This document shows, in pieces, positions 40,841-53,100 of a stretch of 64,000 nucleotides of DNA. The number at the start of each line of letters is the position of its first letter. The first letter of the stretch is position 1. Location: NCBI RefSeq assembly GCF_019175285.1, contig NC_056528.1:50189600-50253599 (forward strand), read 5' to 3'. A model generated the notes under the pieces. That model saw only the letters and a program-made list of their open reading frames with translations. It was not told where the DNA came from and made no database searches. This stretch comes from Sceloporus undulatus. Lineage: Eukaryota > Chordata > Lepidosauria > Squamata > Phrynosomatidae. The position numbers were made by a program, and so were the translations under genes.

Positions 40841-41128
40841 TCACATTGACTTCCCTTGGGATGGTCCTGGATTTTTGCCACTCAGCGAGGGAGGGGCGCG
40901 CTGCAAAGGTGGGGGGTGCAACGCGCCAGCAACCGACTGATACATCCCTCTCATATCTATCTGCTGGAAGTTGGAAGGATTCATAATTAAACCGGGAGGC
41001 TTTGGCATCATCAGGTGGCTCATGGCGGCTTGCTGAGCCACTTGCTGATAAGACAGGTGCTGCTGCTGCTGCGTATACTGATGCTGGAGCCTTCGGTTCA
41101 TCAGGATCCTCTGGACGCAACCGATGAG
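40841..41128 (-). CDS. ATRX: ATRX last coding exon
   Basis: Ninety-five codons and TGA. Begins [18 protein letters not shown], then [40 protein letters not shown] and [20 protein letters not shown], ending GPSQGKSM. Compared with human ATRX the glutamine-rich part differs in length and has an extra VAQQAAMS-like stretch. Acceptor CCTCCACAG|CTC, phase 0. Confidence 0.95.
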   Translation of the reverse strand, partial: LIGCVQRILMNRRLQHQYTQQQQHLSYQQVAQQAAMSHLMMPKPPGLIMNPSNFQQIDMRGMYQSVAGALHPPPLQRAPPSLSGKNPGPSQGKSM

Positions 41129-44100
41129 CTGTGGAGGGAAAGAGGAGCTGTTGAGACCAGGGGAGAGGACCTGCCTCCTTCAGCCACGGTCCCCCTGACC
41201 AATTGATTTTAAGCCTAAACCTGATACTTGCGGCGCCACTACTGCCATCACTAATGCAGTGGCATTTGCAAGCTGGTGATGGGAGGAGCCAGTTAGCAAC
41301 AACGGTTAGGATCACAGTCCCCACATACCACATACCCCAGATATCTCCAGTGAAATCGCTCTCCCTGGATCCATTTCAGGGCTCTGGTCTCATTTGCCAC
41401 CCCTTTGGAAACTCTTCCCACCAGGAAGCACCAAACAAACCATTTTGTGGCCAGCACCAAAGGAGAGGGGGAAACCCACCCCATGAGAACTCCTCCTTGA
41501 AAAGTTTCGGGTTTCGCAATATAACATCAAACCATTTGAGCCGTCCAAGGCTTGGACTAACACTCATGTTAAGAGATGTTAATTCCTTGGTGCTGAGGGG
41601 AGAAGCAGAGCTTTCCAACACACACAAAAAGGGTTTCTGACTGGCAAGGAATTGATCTAGGAGTAGGGAGGGAAGGAAATCTGGCACAGGATCTTCAACT
41701 GTGCCTCATTCAGCTGGATTATAAATCTGTGCAATGATTTCTAAAGGAAAGAGATTTTTAAAATTGCAAATTAGGTAGATAAGGTTTGCATGTAAATGTA
41801 TCGCATGGACATACCTCTCATCATCACAGCCACATGAAAATAAGATTTCCACGTTGCAGTAAAAAGCGTGTAGCATTTATACTGTTATTTAAATACAGTG
41901 GTGCCTCGGGTTACGAAAGTAATCCGTTCCGCGGCCGCTTTCGTAACCCGAAAAGCCTTCGTAAGCCGAATTGCCATAGGCGCTAATGGGGAAAAGCCGC
42001 GATTCCGTGCGAAAAAGCCGAAAAAAGCACCAAAAGTTTTTTCGTAACCCGAAAAAACATTCGTAACCCGAAACAATAATTCTCTATGGGATTTTTTCGT
42101 ATCCCGAAAATTTCGTAACCTGGGTATTTCGTATCCCGAGGTACCACTGTACTGCTACAAGGTTGAGTGGTATTATTAGCCACATGTAAGCGTTGCAGAG
42201 AGGGATGAGGTTAAAAACAAGGGACTGAAACCATTTCTTCCCAACAAATCCATAGCAGAGGTGATATCTGAACTGGGGGACATATTAGCTCCCTGCTCCT
42301 CCTTTTCAACACTGAGTTATGCCATTAAATCACTGAGAATCATTTGCTTATCACCTTCATATTTTAAAAGAATTAAGCAGGATTCCACCGTTTGCCATTT
42401 CCATGTACCCAAACGAACCAAGAAAATCAAGAGATACTTGGGCACTCTTACCATTTGTTGTTTTGTCAGGACATCATTGTATATGGCCTCCCGACGCTTT
42501 ATGTCCAGCTCCTGGCTTGCTTGCCGGCTTAGAGCCAAGGCCTGGACCTGGGATTCTGAGAGGGTCAGATTCTCCTTCCACTGCAAAGGAAAACACAAGG
42601 GGTTGTGTTTGCAGTGGAGCATAAAATTGGCTGGACTGTGTGTTCAGAAACCTTCTGCCACAAATGACAACTAAGTGAGTTGTCCTACATGCTACTGTGA
42701 TAGAAATCAGTGCTTAAAAGATGGGGTTCTTTTGGAATTTCTCTTAACAAATCAAAGGATTATCTGGCCCAAGCTAGGCCCATACTGCACCAATTCAGAT
42801 TGCAATATTTTACAGGCTTCTCTGAGGTAAGGACCACCTAATAAAATGCAGCTTCCCTATAGAAAATAAGTCCCAAGTAAGGAGTGAGATAAAAATGTAT
42901 CTAAATGAATTACTGTATTGCAGCTTTTCAGCCAATTAATTAATTTGTGGTTTCAGTATAAAGAAGTAGAACAAAAAGTGACTAACTGCAGTTCATAATC
43001 ATGAGTCTATCCTTAATGCAGTTTTATAAACTGTATGCAAGATCAGAACAAAAATGGCTCATAAGACCCAGCAGTTTACTTACTATACTGGAAATGATGT
43101 CTTCAAGGGGCTGAATTCTTATTCCAGTAACATTATTTGTTGCTTCTACGACTTTCTCTCTGCCTTGATTAATGAGATCCTAGAGAGAATCGGGGAAAAA
43201 GAAAAGCTCAAGAAGCAATAATCTGAACTGCTTACAAAGACAGCCAAACTCCATTTCCCTCTTGTGTTGATATAAAATAATCCAAGCACAGTATCTAGTC
43301 ATATCCATGGAGATGGGACACAGAATGGATCAAATTACAGGTATTTTAGCTGAGTGGCAATCCTGTAACTCCAGACCTAAACCTAACTATTAGTCTCTAG
43401 TAGAGTGGCTCTTGGACCAATGCTGAGACTTAACAACAACAAATTATACAACTCTTCCAACAAGATTGAACGTTTCCTTATATTTCTCAGATGTCCTTGT
43501 ACTTCACAACATACTTTCTTGTATTCCTCTAGTGTCTCACTATAACTACAGTCATTTCTAAGGGTTGTAACAATTCAGCCACAAAAGATCTTCTGCGAGG
43601 GCACCGAACATCACACTCTCTTTTGGGGTTCTCCCACCTACCTCCAGCTGCTGGTTACTCATAGCAGACAATGCTGCCAGATTGAAGGGGATGTATGGTG
43701 TTTGAGAGTTGAAGTTGGTGTGGTACAAATTTGTCCCGGCTGGCATGTTGAAACGCATAGTCAGGCCCTAAAAATACAAGAGTGGGGGCTTTAGAACATC
43801 TTGAGGAGAAGAGAGTCAGTGTGGTGTAATGGACTGATAGCCTAGGAGTCTGGAAGACCAGGGTTCAAACCCTTGCTCAGTCACAGAAATCCTTGGGCAA
43901 GTCACACTCTCTCACCCTCAGAGGAAGGCCGTGAAAAATCCCCTCTGCACAAATCTTGTCAAGAAAACCTCATGATAGTGTCTGCCATAAGTCAGAAATT
44001 AATAACGATAAAGGAGACTTTTGGTGTCTTGCAGACTACATATGCAATATCCATGAAACATTTGAAATCACAATAAATGCCTTAGCATGGTATTGAGACC

Positions 44101-47100
44101 ATATATCCAGAAACGACATGTAAACAGTCCCCGCTCTTCCCTCATTTTAAATTTTGCTTGGGATTTCTTTCCAAAATAATCTATATGGAACTGTATTTTT
44201 CATCTAATCTGCTGACCAATGAGTATGGGGCTGAAATCACAGTGGAAACAATAAGCGTCCCTCACCTTTAACCAAATCCCACAAGGATGCCTTCAATAAA
44301 GATGTTTTTTGATTCCATGCCAGAATCTATCTGCAAAAGTCTGCCCAAAACTAGATGCTCAAGGATGTCGTATCCCGAGAGGTACTTCCCTCCCCAATAG
44401 TGAACATGGAGAAGTGGGGTGGACAATATGTGGCCCTCCATGTGCTGGACTTGTACTACAACTCCCACCAGCTAAGCTAGCATGGCCAGCACCCTGGACG
44501 ACTGGAGTGGCTGTCCAGCCATACTGGGATGGCCTCAGCTCCTTGCCTCTAAGGAAGAACAATGGCTTGTTTTACTGAATACTATTGCTGCAAAGCTGTA
44601 CTACTCAAGGGCTTAAGGCATCCTACCTTCTTTTCTGCTTCATATTCAGCCCAAGCTGCCTTCCTTTCCTCTTCAGTCAATTCTTCTTCCTCTTTGTGAT
44701 CCAGGAGAGAATCATGTTCGTGATAGCCCACTATATGTTCCTTATGGATCTGAAGCAGTTCAGCTAGAATCGTATCCTGACGAACAAGAACGCCAGCAAG
44801 TCAATAAGAACGCATCAATGTTCTCTAAGGCAAATTATCAAAACCTGGGGCTTTTTGAGGAAAGGCATGTCTCACCAGGGAAGGGAGACAGAAAACAGAG
44901 AAGGCAGGGAAGTTTGCCTCCTCAATAGCCCCATTTCCCTGGTACACAGAACTTCATCAGGATTTTATTGGGGATGTAAGACATTCCTGGGCAGATCTCA
45001 TCTCACATCTCTTTATCATGGCACACAGATGCCTTCTCTGGCACCTTCACATGTGAGAAAAGTATCTGAGGGAAATGAGAACTGGGTTGGTACTATTTTG
45101 TAGATGTCATTTGGGGGAGGGGGGCAGGGAAGGAAGTCAGGTTCAAACATTAAATTAACACAAGAAAGGTCCTCTTACATTCGACAGAACAGGGCTAAAA
45201 GTGACATGCATGTGCATTAGTTCCTATGGTAACAATACTGTTCAATACAGTGCAATTCAATCCACATACACTGTGCCAAATGCAGTCATCAAAATGTGGC
45301 TTAAATTGTATTCAGCAGGGTAAACTGGCATTTTAAGTGTCTGAAATGCAATTTGTATTCAATAAAGGTCAAGTCTTTTAAAAGGTAAAACGTCCATTTT
45401 CATGGGGGGGGGGGAATCTAACAAACTTGCACAATTCAAAATCCGCATTTTGCTGCAGTGATTTGTATAAAGGTTTATGCCAGAAGATGTTTCTGTTTAT
45501 ACTCATCTCACAACCATCTCACTTTCACAAAACCTTGCTAACATTACTCTACAGACTAGTAACTAAAAGAGAGCAGGAAAGCTATAGATCCCTTGCCAAA
45601 GCCAATTTGTGTGAAAGTACCAATGAAAGTCTCATGCAGTTAAAGCTACGATGCAACATGCACTAAGGCACCTGCGCTGCGTCTGCATTTCGTAACAGGA
45701 AAACTCTGCTAACTTTATCATAAAGTCACTGTCTCAAGAAAGATGTCGAACAGTGTCCTTGTTCCTTTTCCTGGGAGCAAATGATACCTTGGGAGCCTAA
45801 TCAAGGCAAGTACTACTCAAGTCGGGTGGAAATAAAGATGAAGAAATGTTTTTAAGTCGTTCTCTATTTAAAAAATGATTTTTAAAAGCAATCAGCAACA
45901 ATAAATAAACTCGCTTTCCAACTTGCTAGCTAGCTAAATAGATATTCTAGGAAATTTAAATTCATATTCACCAGAGAACATTCTAAGGGACCCTGTGATA
46001 AATCCAGATGTGCAACTAAAGATAAAACCTGTGCATATTCACTCACTTTGGGCAACATAGGTGTATCTCTTTTCTTCTTCTTTTCTGAATTAGGATCATC
46101 CAGTAAGTCTGGCTCAAAAGAATAGAGCTCAGTGAGTTCATTCATGGTAAAGTGACGTTCAACCTGCTGCTGGTCAACCACCCGGAACGAGAGCGACTGT
46201 TTAGTTACTTGCCGATCGTAGATCTTGTCTTCCATTGTTCCCTTTAAAACAAAACACGTTACACTTTTGTTTGTGTATAAAAGTCTGTGACCCCTGTCTA
46301 ACCATGTCATCAGCTATGCGCGATGGTTCAGGCTTTCAAAAAACATTCAGTTCTGACCTACCTGAGCCAAGAAGCGGTACACAAACACTGCTTTATTCTG
46401 GCCGAAACGATAAACCCTGAATATACTCTGGATATCGTAGGATGGATTCCAAGACGCATCAAAAATAATGACTCTGTTTGCAGCCACAAGGTTTATCCCA
46501 AGGGAGCCTGCTTTCGTGGAGATAATAAACAAACGGCCTCTGCAAAAAAGCAAAGGTTTAATTTCATGTATGCTCATTTCACATCAATATGAAGGGCTGC
46601 TGCTTAATCCACCAAGACTTAAAAAACAAACACATTCTCATTTGTCTGAGCAGCAAAGGAATACTTTTTTCAGGTCGTGTTTGTTCAACTGATTACTCTG
46701 CCAGAAAGTAGTCTACCCACTTAAAATTAGAAAATATAACCAGACTTTATGAAACTGAGAACAATAAAAGAAAAGCTTTCAGAAGTTATAGTAACAATTA
46801 GGTGAGGCACTTTCTAGCTCAACATCCAAATTCCACAGAAAAAGAGTGAGATCTACTTATTTATTACATTCAGAAATTGTCTAAATCTACACAATATGTG
46901 TGGAGAACAGTAAAAATGTCACATCAAAGGGCAGGACATGTGGCAAGGCAAACCCCTATAATCAACAAACTCCATAGGAAGCCTAGAATATAATGACTGA
47001 ATCCCTTTTTTAAAATGAAATCCTAACATCAAATGCGTTTTTTCTCATTAAGAGTGGAAGTGCCTAATTGTAGCCACAGCGGGAGCTGAAGTGAGGGCAG

Positions 47101-50100
47101 AGGAAAAAAGAAGGCAAAGAACCAACGGTCCAAAAATAGGCCACAACTTTATTGATGGCAGCTTGCAATGCATCGGGAAAGGTAAGGACAGGAGACCCTC
47201 CATTCTCCAAAAGCCAGAGGTTATAATGGAAGGAAGACTAGAATGTGCAGTTCCTCCTACACATTATGATCAATGGAGCAGCCGCTCTCAAGCTGGGCTG
47301 ACCCTAAGCTCTTAGCCATGCTTGAGTCCTGCTGTCATTTCATCATCCCCTCTATGGAGGAAGGGTTGAATGTTGGACTAGGGCTCCAGGACACCAGGGT
47401 TGCAATGTCCACTCGGCCATGGAAACCCACTTGCGGACCTTGGCCAAGTCACGTTCTCCTTGCTTGTAAGGAAGATAATGGCAAACCTCATCCCAATAAA
47501 TGTTGCCTTGAAGGCACATAACAACATCAAAAAATGGAACGGAATAGAATAGAATGCCTCCCCAAAATCCTGTACTGATTACATTTCAATGCTGAATCTT
47601 ATCAGATGAGTAAAGGTCCTTCTTATATAAAAGCAGGTAAATAATTTGGGGAGAATTCCTCTAATAATACCAGGCACCATCTGTTTATGAGGGATTTCCA
47701 AACAAGTTAGTACTGGTTTCTATCATATTCATTATGTAGACACCAGTACTTTCAGGTGTGTCTAGTTTGAGTGTTTTATATGCTGGGATTTCTTTCTAGA
47801 CAAAAATGTACAGGTGTTGATAATACATATCATGAGATAAGCAAAGGTTGCTTCACAAGATTTCATTGGCTAATGTATCTATTGATTAATAAGATTACAG
47901 TCCTTGAAAGAGTATAGCCTTTGAAAGTCTATGAAACCATCAAGGGTTACAGGAGCTAATTACTATATGCCAAATTAGGGGTTTTTTACCTGACATTTGT
48001 TACATCATTAAATTCTTCGGCCCACTTCTTTCTTGACTGAGCCGTAGTAGAACCATCCAAACGATAGTAATCAATGTTTCTGAACCATTTCCCTTCACCT
48101 GGGAATTCAAAGTGAAAGTGGTCATAGGTCACTGAGAAACAACGTGAGCGCACACTACCAGCTGTTTCCATTTCCTTTTTAAAATATCACTCACATTATG
48201 CACTATCTATCAAAACATATCTCAAACACATTAACATTACAAAAGATAATAAAGGCTTAGGTCCAAAGATGCCATGCCTTGAACAGAACTCTTTAAGGTG
48301 GTACAAGAATGCTTGTTTGTGCTCTAACAGTTTTACATGGCACCAAATTCTTATCAAGTGTTAAAATATTCTACTGTGAAAGGCAAGATGTAAATGCTTT
48401 AAAAAGCAAACAGAAAGAAAGTCCTCAAGATCTCCAAACCTGGCCTTTCTATGCTGACCTTTATATATTATAGGTTTGCCTTCTTCTTTGTCACGGTTGG
48501 CTAGCTCCAGAAAGTCCTCTATCAAATCCAGCGATATGAGAGACTGGCTGAACACCAAGCTGAAACCGGAAAAAAAGACAAAGTATTTCACAGTGTGAAC
48601 ATATTTAACTAGTACTGTACATGGATTGGCCTTTCTTTGCTAACATCATCACATCGCTTGAGATCCGGAAGGCAGTATATTAATATAAACGAACAAGAAC
48701 TAAAAAGATACAGCTGGACAGAGAAGCTGGAATCCTCTTGGCCACTGATGAGGGTTGCCCCAGCCTAAGTACTCTTTTGGGCATTTCAGAGCCTCCCTGT
48801 GCAAGGCCTTACAGTGTTTTTCAGGTAGACGTGAAATCATCAATTCACAGGACAGTGAAGAACGCTTTCAGGGAGAGAGTCAACTCATTTGAAAAGTACT
48901 GCTGGAAGAGACAAATAAATGGGGCTTACAGCAAATCAAACATGAACCAAAATGACTGAAATGTCATGCTTTGGAGATGACGTGACTCATTGGGAAAGGA
49001 TGGCCATGTTTGGTAAGATACAGTAGAAGGAAGTAGTAAAAAAGGAAGGTGGCAATAGAGATGGATGGACACAGTCAAATAAGCCAAAGCCCTGAGCTTG
49101 CAGGGCTATTGATAACAGGGAGACTTGCAGGTCTCTTATTCATTGGGTTTCCAGAAGCTGAAGTCGACTCGACGGTAAGAATAACATTGTAAACCTGAAC
49201 CAATTTAAAGCACATATGCACTCTGTTTGGATGGCTTTTGGAGCCTTTCCAGGTGGGAAGAATGGCTTACACTTTGTCCCCAAGCTCCTCGGCCACGCGA
49301 AGGATTTCAAAAAGAAGCACCATCTTCCCAGAATGCTCCAGCACTTCAGCATCCGCATCTGTGACAAAGTCCTTGTACCAATCTGGCGCCGGACTGCCTG
49401 GGTTGGAGGTGGAAGCTGTTTTACCTGAGGAAAGTTTTTAAAAGGATAAAAAAATGTACTTTACTAAGAATATATTGCATTCTCCAGTTGAGACTTACAA
49501 ATCAAATTAAGATACGCTTCTTCATTTGACTTTTATCCCACCTTTCTCTCCAAAATGGGACTCAAAGCAGCTCACTGTTAATTAAAACAAAATTGCTAAA
49601 ACAGTGGCGGGATACAGACCTCCGCTTTGCGGCGGTCTCCCGCCGGCGCCATTTGCTCCGCGCGGGAGCCGCAGCAGCCAAACCATGCGGCTCCCGCACG
49701 GAGCAAAAAAGAAGCTCCATTTCGGAGCTTCTTTTTGCAGCGCCTCTATGTCGCGAGGCGCCGCTGGCGCATTCGCGATGTCATAGGCGCCGTGACACGT
49801 CTGGACGCTATGCGTCCAGTACGTAAAGATGGCGGTGCCCATGTGGAAGGGGCACCGCCATCTTGTACGTATTCTATACATACTAGGGTTAGGGGGTGCG
49901 GAAGCACCGTCCCTTCCTAACCCTAGTACGTATAGAATACGTACTATATGGCGGTTTGTATCCTGCCAGTATGTGCTACAAAAGTTTAAAAAGCATTAAA
50001 CTATCCATCCAATTTAAGACATTAGTTTAAAACCAATTAAAAATACATGAAGGACACATGACACATTAAAAAACAGCACACCCATGCTGCTTCCTCGTAC

Positions 50101-53100
50101 TCCTGAGGTTTTTTGATGTCTAACTTTGGCTGAGTTTGTTTGGGAGAATCCATGAGATCCATTAGCCATCTACATTCCTTTCCATGTAATGGCGTCCAAC
50201 ACATACACAAATTTATCTGTGGCCTTACAGCCTGATACTGCTCTCCAGGTCTTTATTTATATTACTTACATTCTTCAGACAATGTTATTAGTTTGCAGTA
50301 TTAATCTCTACTTATTAGTCTCCTTCATACACACTGATTTATTGTAAACACAGAAAAAGTCTTCCTCCTCTTGAAACTTTGATCTCACTACTACTTGCAG
50401 CTTTTGGCTCCATGGAGTTATTTCCTTGCAGTTCTTTGTAGCTAATTCAATAAAGTGACTGACACGCTTTAACACAAAGAGGGAGATATCCACTGAAGGA
50501 AATGACAAATGTTTAAACAAATGCTCCATCTCAGCACAATAACACACTTTAAGGGACTCAAATGAAGTTTGATTCCATGCTATCTATCTCTTTGATTTCT
50601 TTTGTCAATTTGCAAGTGATTTTTATAATAAGATCAGGGATCAGAAACACATGGTCCTCCAAATACTGCGAGACTGCAACTCCTGTCACTCCACTTAGCC
50701 TACTCAATGATGGAAGCTGTAGTTCAAAATCTAGATGTTGCCAATGCCAATTGGCCTTCACTGACACAGTGAGTTTGCGTTTTCAGGTGAATCTTCTACA
50801 ACAAATCCCTGTATAACCCCTGTCCTGGAACTGTCAAGATTATACAGATGACTTTTATCCACCTTGCTTTCAAAGCATTCAAAATGAGATGAACCGCCCC
50901 AGTTACCTTCCTCTGCCTTTACAACGGGTGGAACGTTTGCTGGCTCTTCGGCATTGCCTTCTCCACCTCCGCGAGACCTTGAGTTCCAGACTTTGATCAC
51001 TTCAACATCATTATCACTTCCACTGTCACTGGAGCTACTGTCTTTCTTTGATTTTTTACCTTTGGGCTTTTTCTTCCTATAGGCATAACATTTAATGGTC
51101 GTTACTATAAAAATATCTGGCTGGAACAATACCAACATTACTGCAATTGTACAATAGTTCAAATCCTTCAGTTCTGAGGTAGCATCTTTATCATTCAGGC
51201 CAAACAGTTGAACTTACTTAGCGTATTCATCAGAACTTATGCTCACTTCAGATGTTTCTTCAGAATCTGATGCTATGAACTCATCAAGGCTGTCTTCATC
51301 AAAGTAGCCCTGAAAAACCAAGCGGATGGTTTTACAAGAGCCTTTTATTAAACCTATCCATTATGGCTTAAGTAAGCCTTTACAGTGTTTCTCTGGGTTT
51401 TTAAAAATCTGAACCACAGCAGGGTCAGAATATTACTACCTTTGTAATGTCAACCCTGGACTCCCCCAATATCTAGCTATCATTCATCAAAATAAAGTTC
51501 CATTAATCCACAGAAACGCTCTAAATCTTGGCAGGCTGAAGAGCTTTCATCAGAGGAAGACAGAAAGATATGATTTACCTTATTTTCTTTGCTAATATAG
51601 TCCAGCTGCAGGCACCAGGGATGGGTCCAAATTCTACTTAACATCTGGAAGTCCTGGAAGAGTTTAGCTCCAGCTTTGCCTCTTCCACCTTCACTGCTGT
51701 TGCCGACACCTGACAATAAATATGTTAGCTTGATATACATTCAAGCAATATGTACTTTTGTGCAAAACATCTCTCTCTCTCACACTCCACCTCTTTTAGC
51801 AATTATTTGTGACTGAATTAGCATTTTCATCCACTTTAGTTCATTTTTGTACCTAAAACCTAGTTCTTTAAGTAAGTGCTCCCAGGGAAACAAGGCACAA
51901 ACCCAACTGTGCCTCCTATATGTTCCACAAACTCAGAGATCTAATGCAGCTGTAGGATGCAGCCATGTGATCCATAAATAAAGACACAATGGGTTTTTCA
52001 CAAATGGGCATTATTTAAATATAATACCCACATGGGTATATAGAATCATAGAGTTGGAAGAGTCCACAAGAGCCATCCAGTCCAACCCTATTCTGCCATG
52101 CAGGAACTCTCAACCAAAGCATCCCAAATGACAGAGGGCCATCCAACCTCTGTTTAAAGACCTCCAAGGAAGGAGACTCCACTAAACTTTAAGACCAATC
52201 AGTGCCTACACTGAAATTTCTTATAGGTATGAGTCTTCCAGCCAGTTAAACATAATTGTACACAAGCACACATAACACAATGCAAGCTGCAGATAACAAC
52301 AGAACCAAGCTAAAGAAAGCACAGAACAAAGATGAATTGTGACACAGATCTTACCTGTCAAATGATCCAAGTAGTACTGATACAGTTTACACTGGAGAGG
52401 AGTCATTCTAACAGCGAGAACATATTCATATTTGGGTGGCAGGAACTTTGTTAAGGCGGTATAATCTTTCCTCTGTAAGGGAAGTGTTAAAAGATTAGCC
52501 AGAGTGTAGCGATGGAGCATTAAGATTTTGAAAGTACTTAAAGAACTTGGGTCAGTTTTGAAACCTAACCTACACAGATTGAAGAACGGCCAAAACTTTC
52601 TGGTTAGCTGTAGTTTACTACTCTGTATAAACCCTAAACTGGGGTTAATCTTAACAGTAGTTTACTTGTAAACCACAGTCTGAAGACGGCTTGTTTCAAG
52701 CAAGCCATAGTTTGTTTGGCCTTAGACTGTTAAAACTGAAGGAAAGTTGCCCATTTCCTTAAGATAGCAAGAAAGGGAGGGAGAGGGAAGAGACAAACCT
52801 AAGGCCATGCCACAGTAGCACATTCTACACTATTGGTCTTCAGTTAAAGAGGGATACGGACAGGTTGCTTACCTGTAACAGTATTTCTTCGAGTGGTCAT
52901 CTGCGAATACATACAAATGGGTTGTACTGCGCCTGCGCAGTGCCTTCGGAAACTTCTGGAATCACTAGGCAAAGTACTCTTTGCAACATGTTGAAACTTT
53001 TTGGCGGTAGCTCCGCCCATCCCTTATAAAGCCCCTGCCTTCCCGCTCTTTCCCCAGTTCCGCAATTTTTCCGCCAAATAGGCGATAAGAATGAGCCAAT

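Noticed and set aside
49582-49920. Frames of 77-99 codons in the CpG-rich ATRX intron insert
   Set aside because: They coincide with a transposon-like palindromic insert and have no protein motif.
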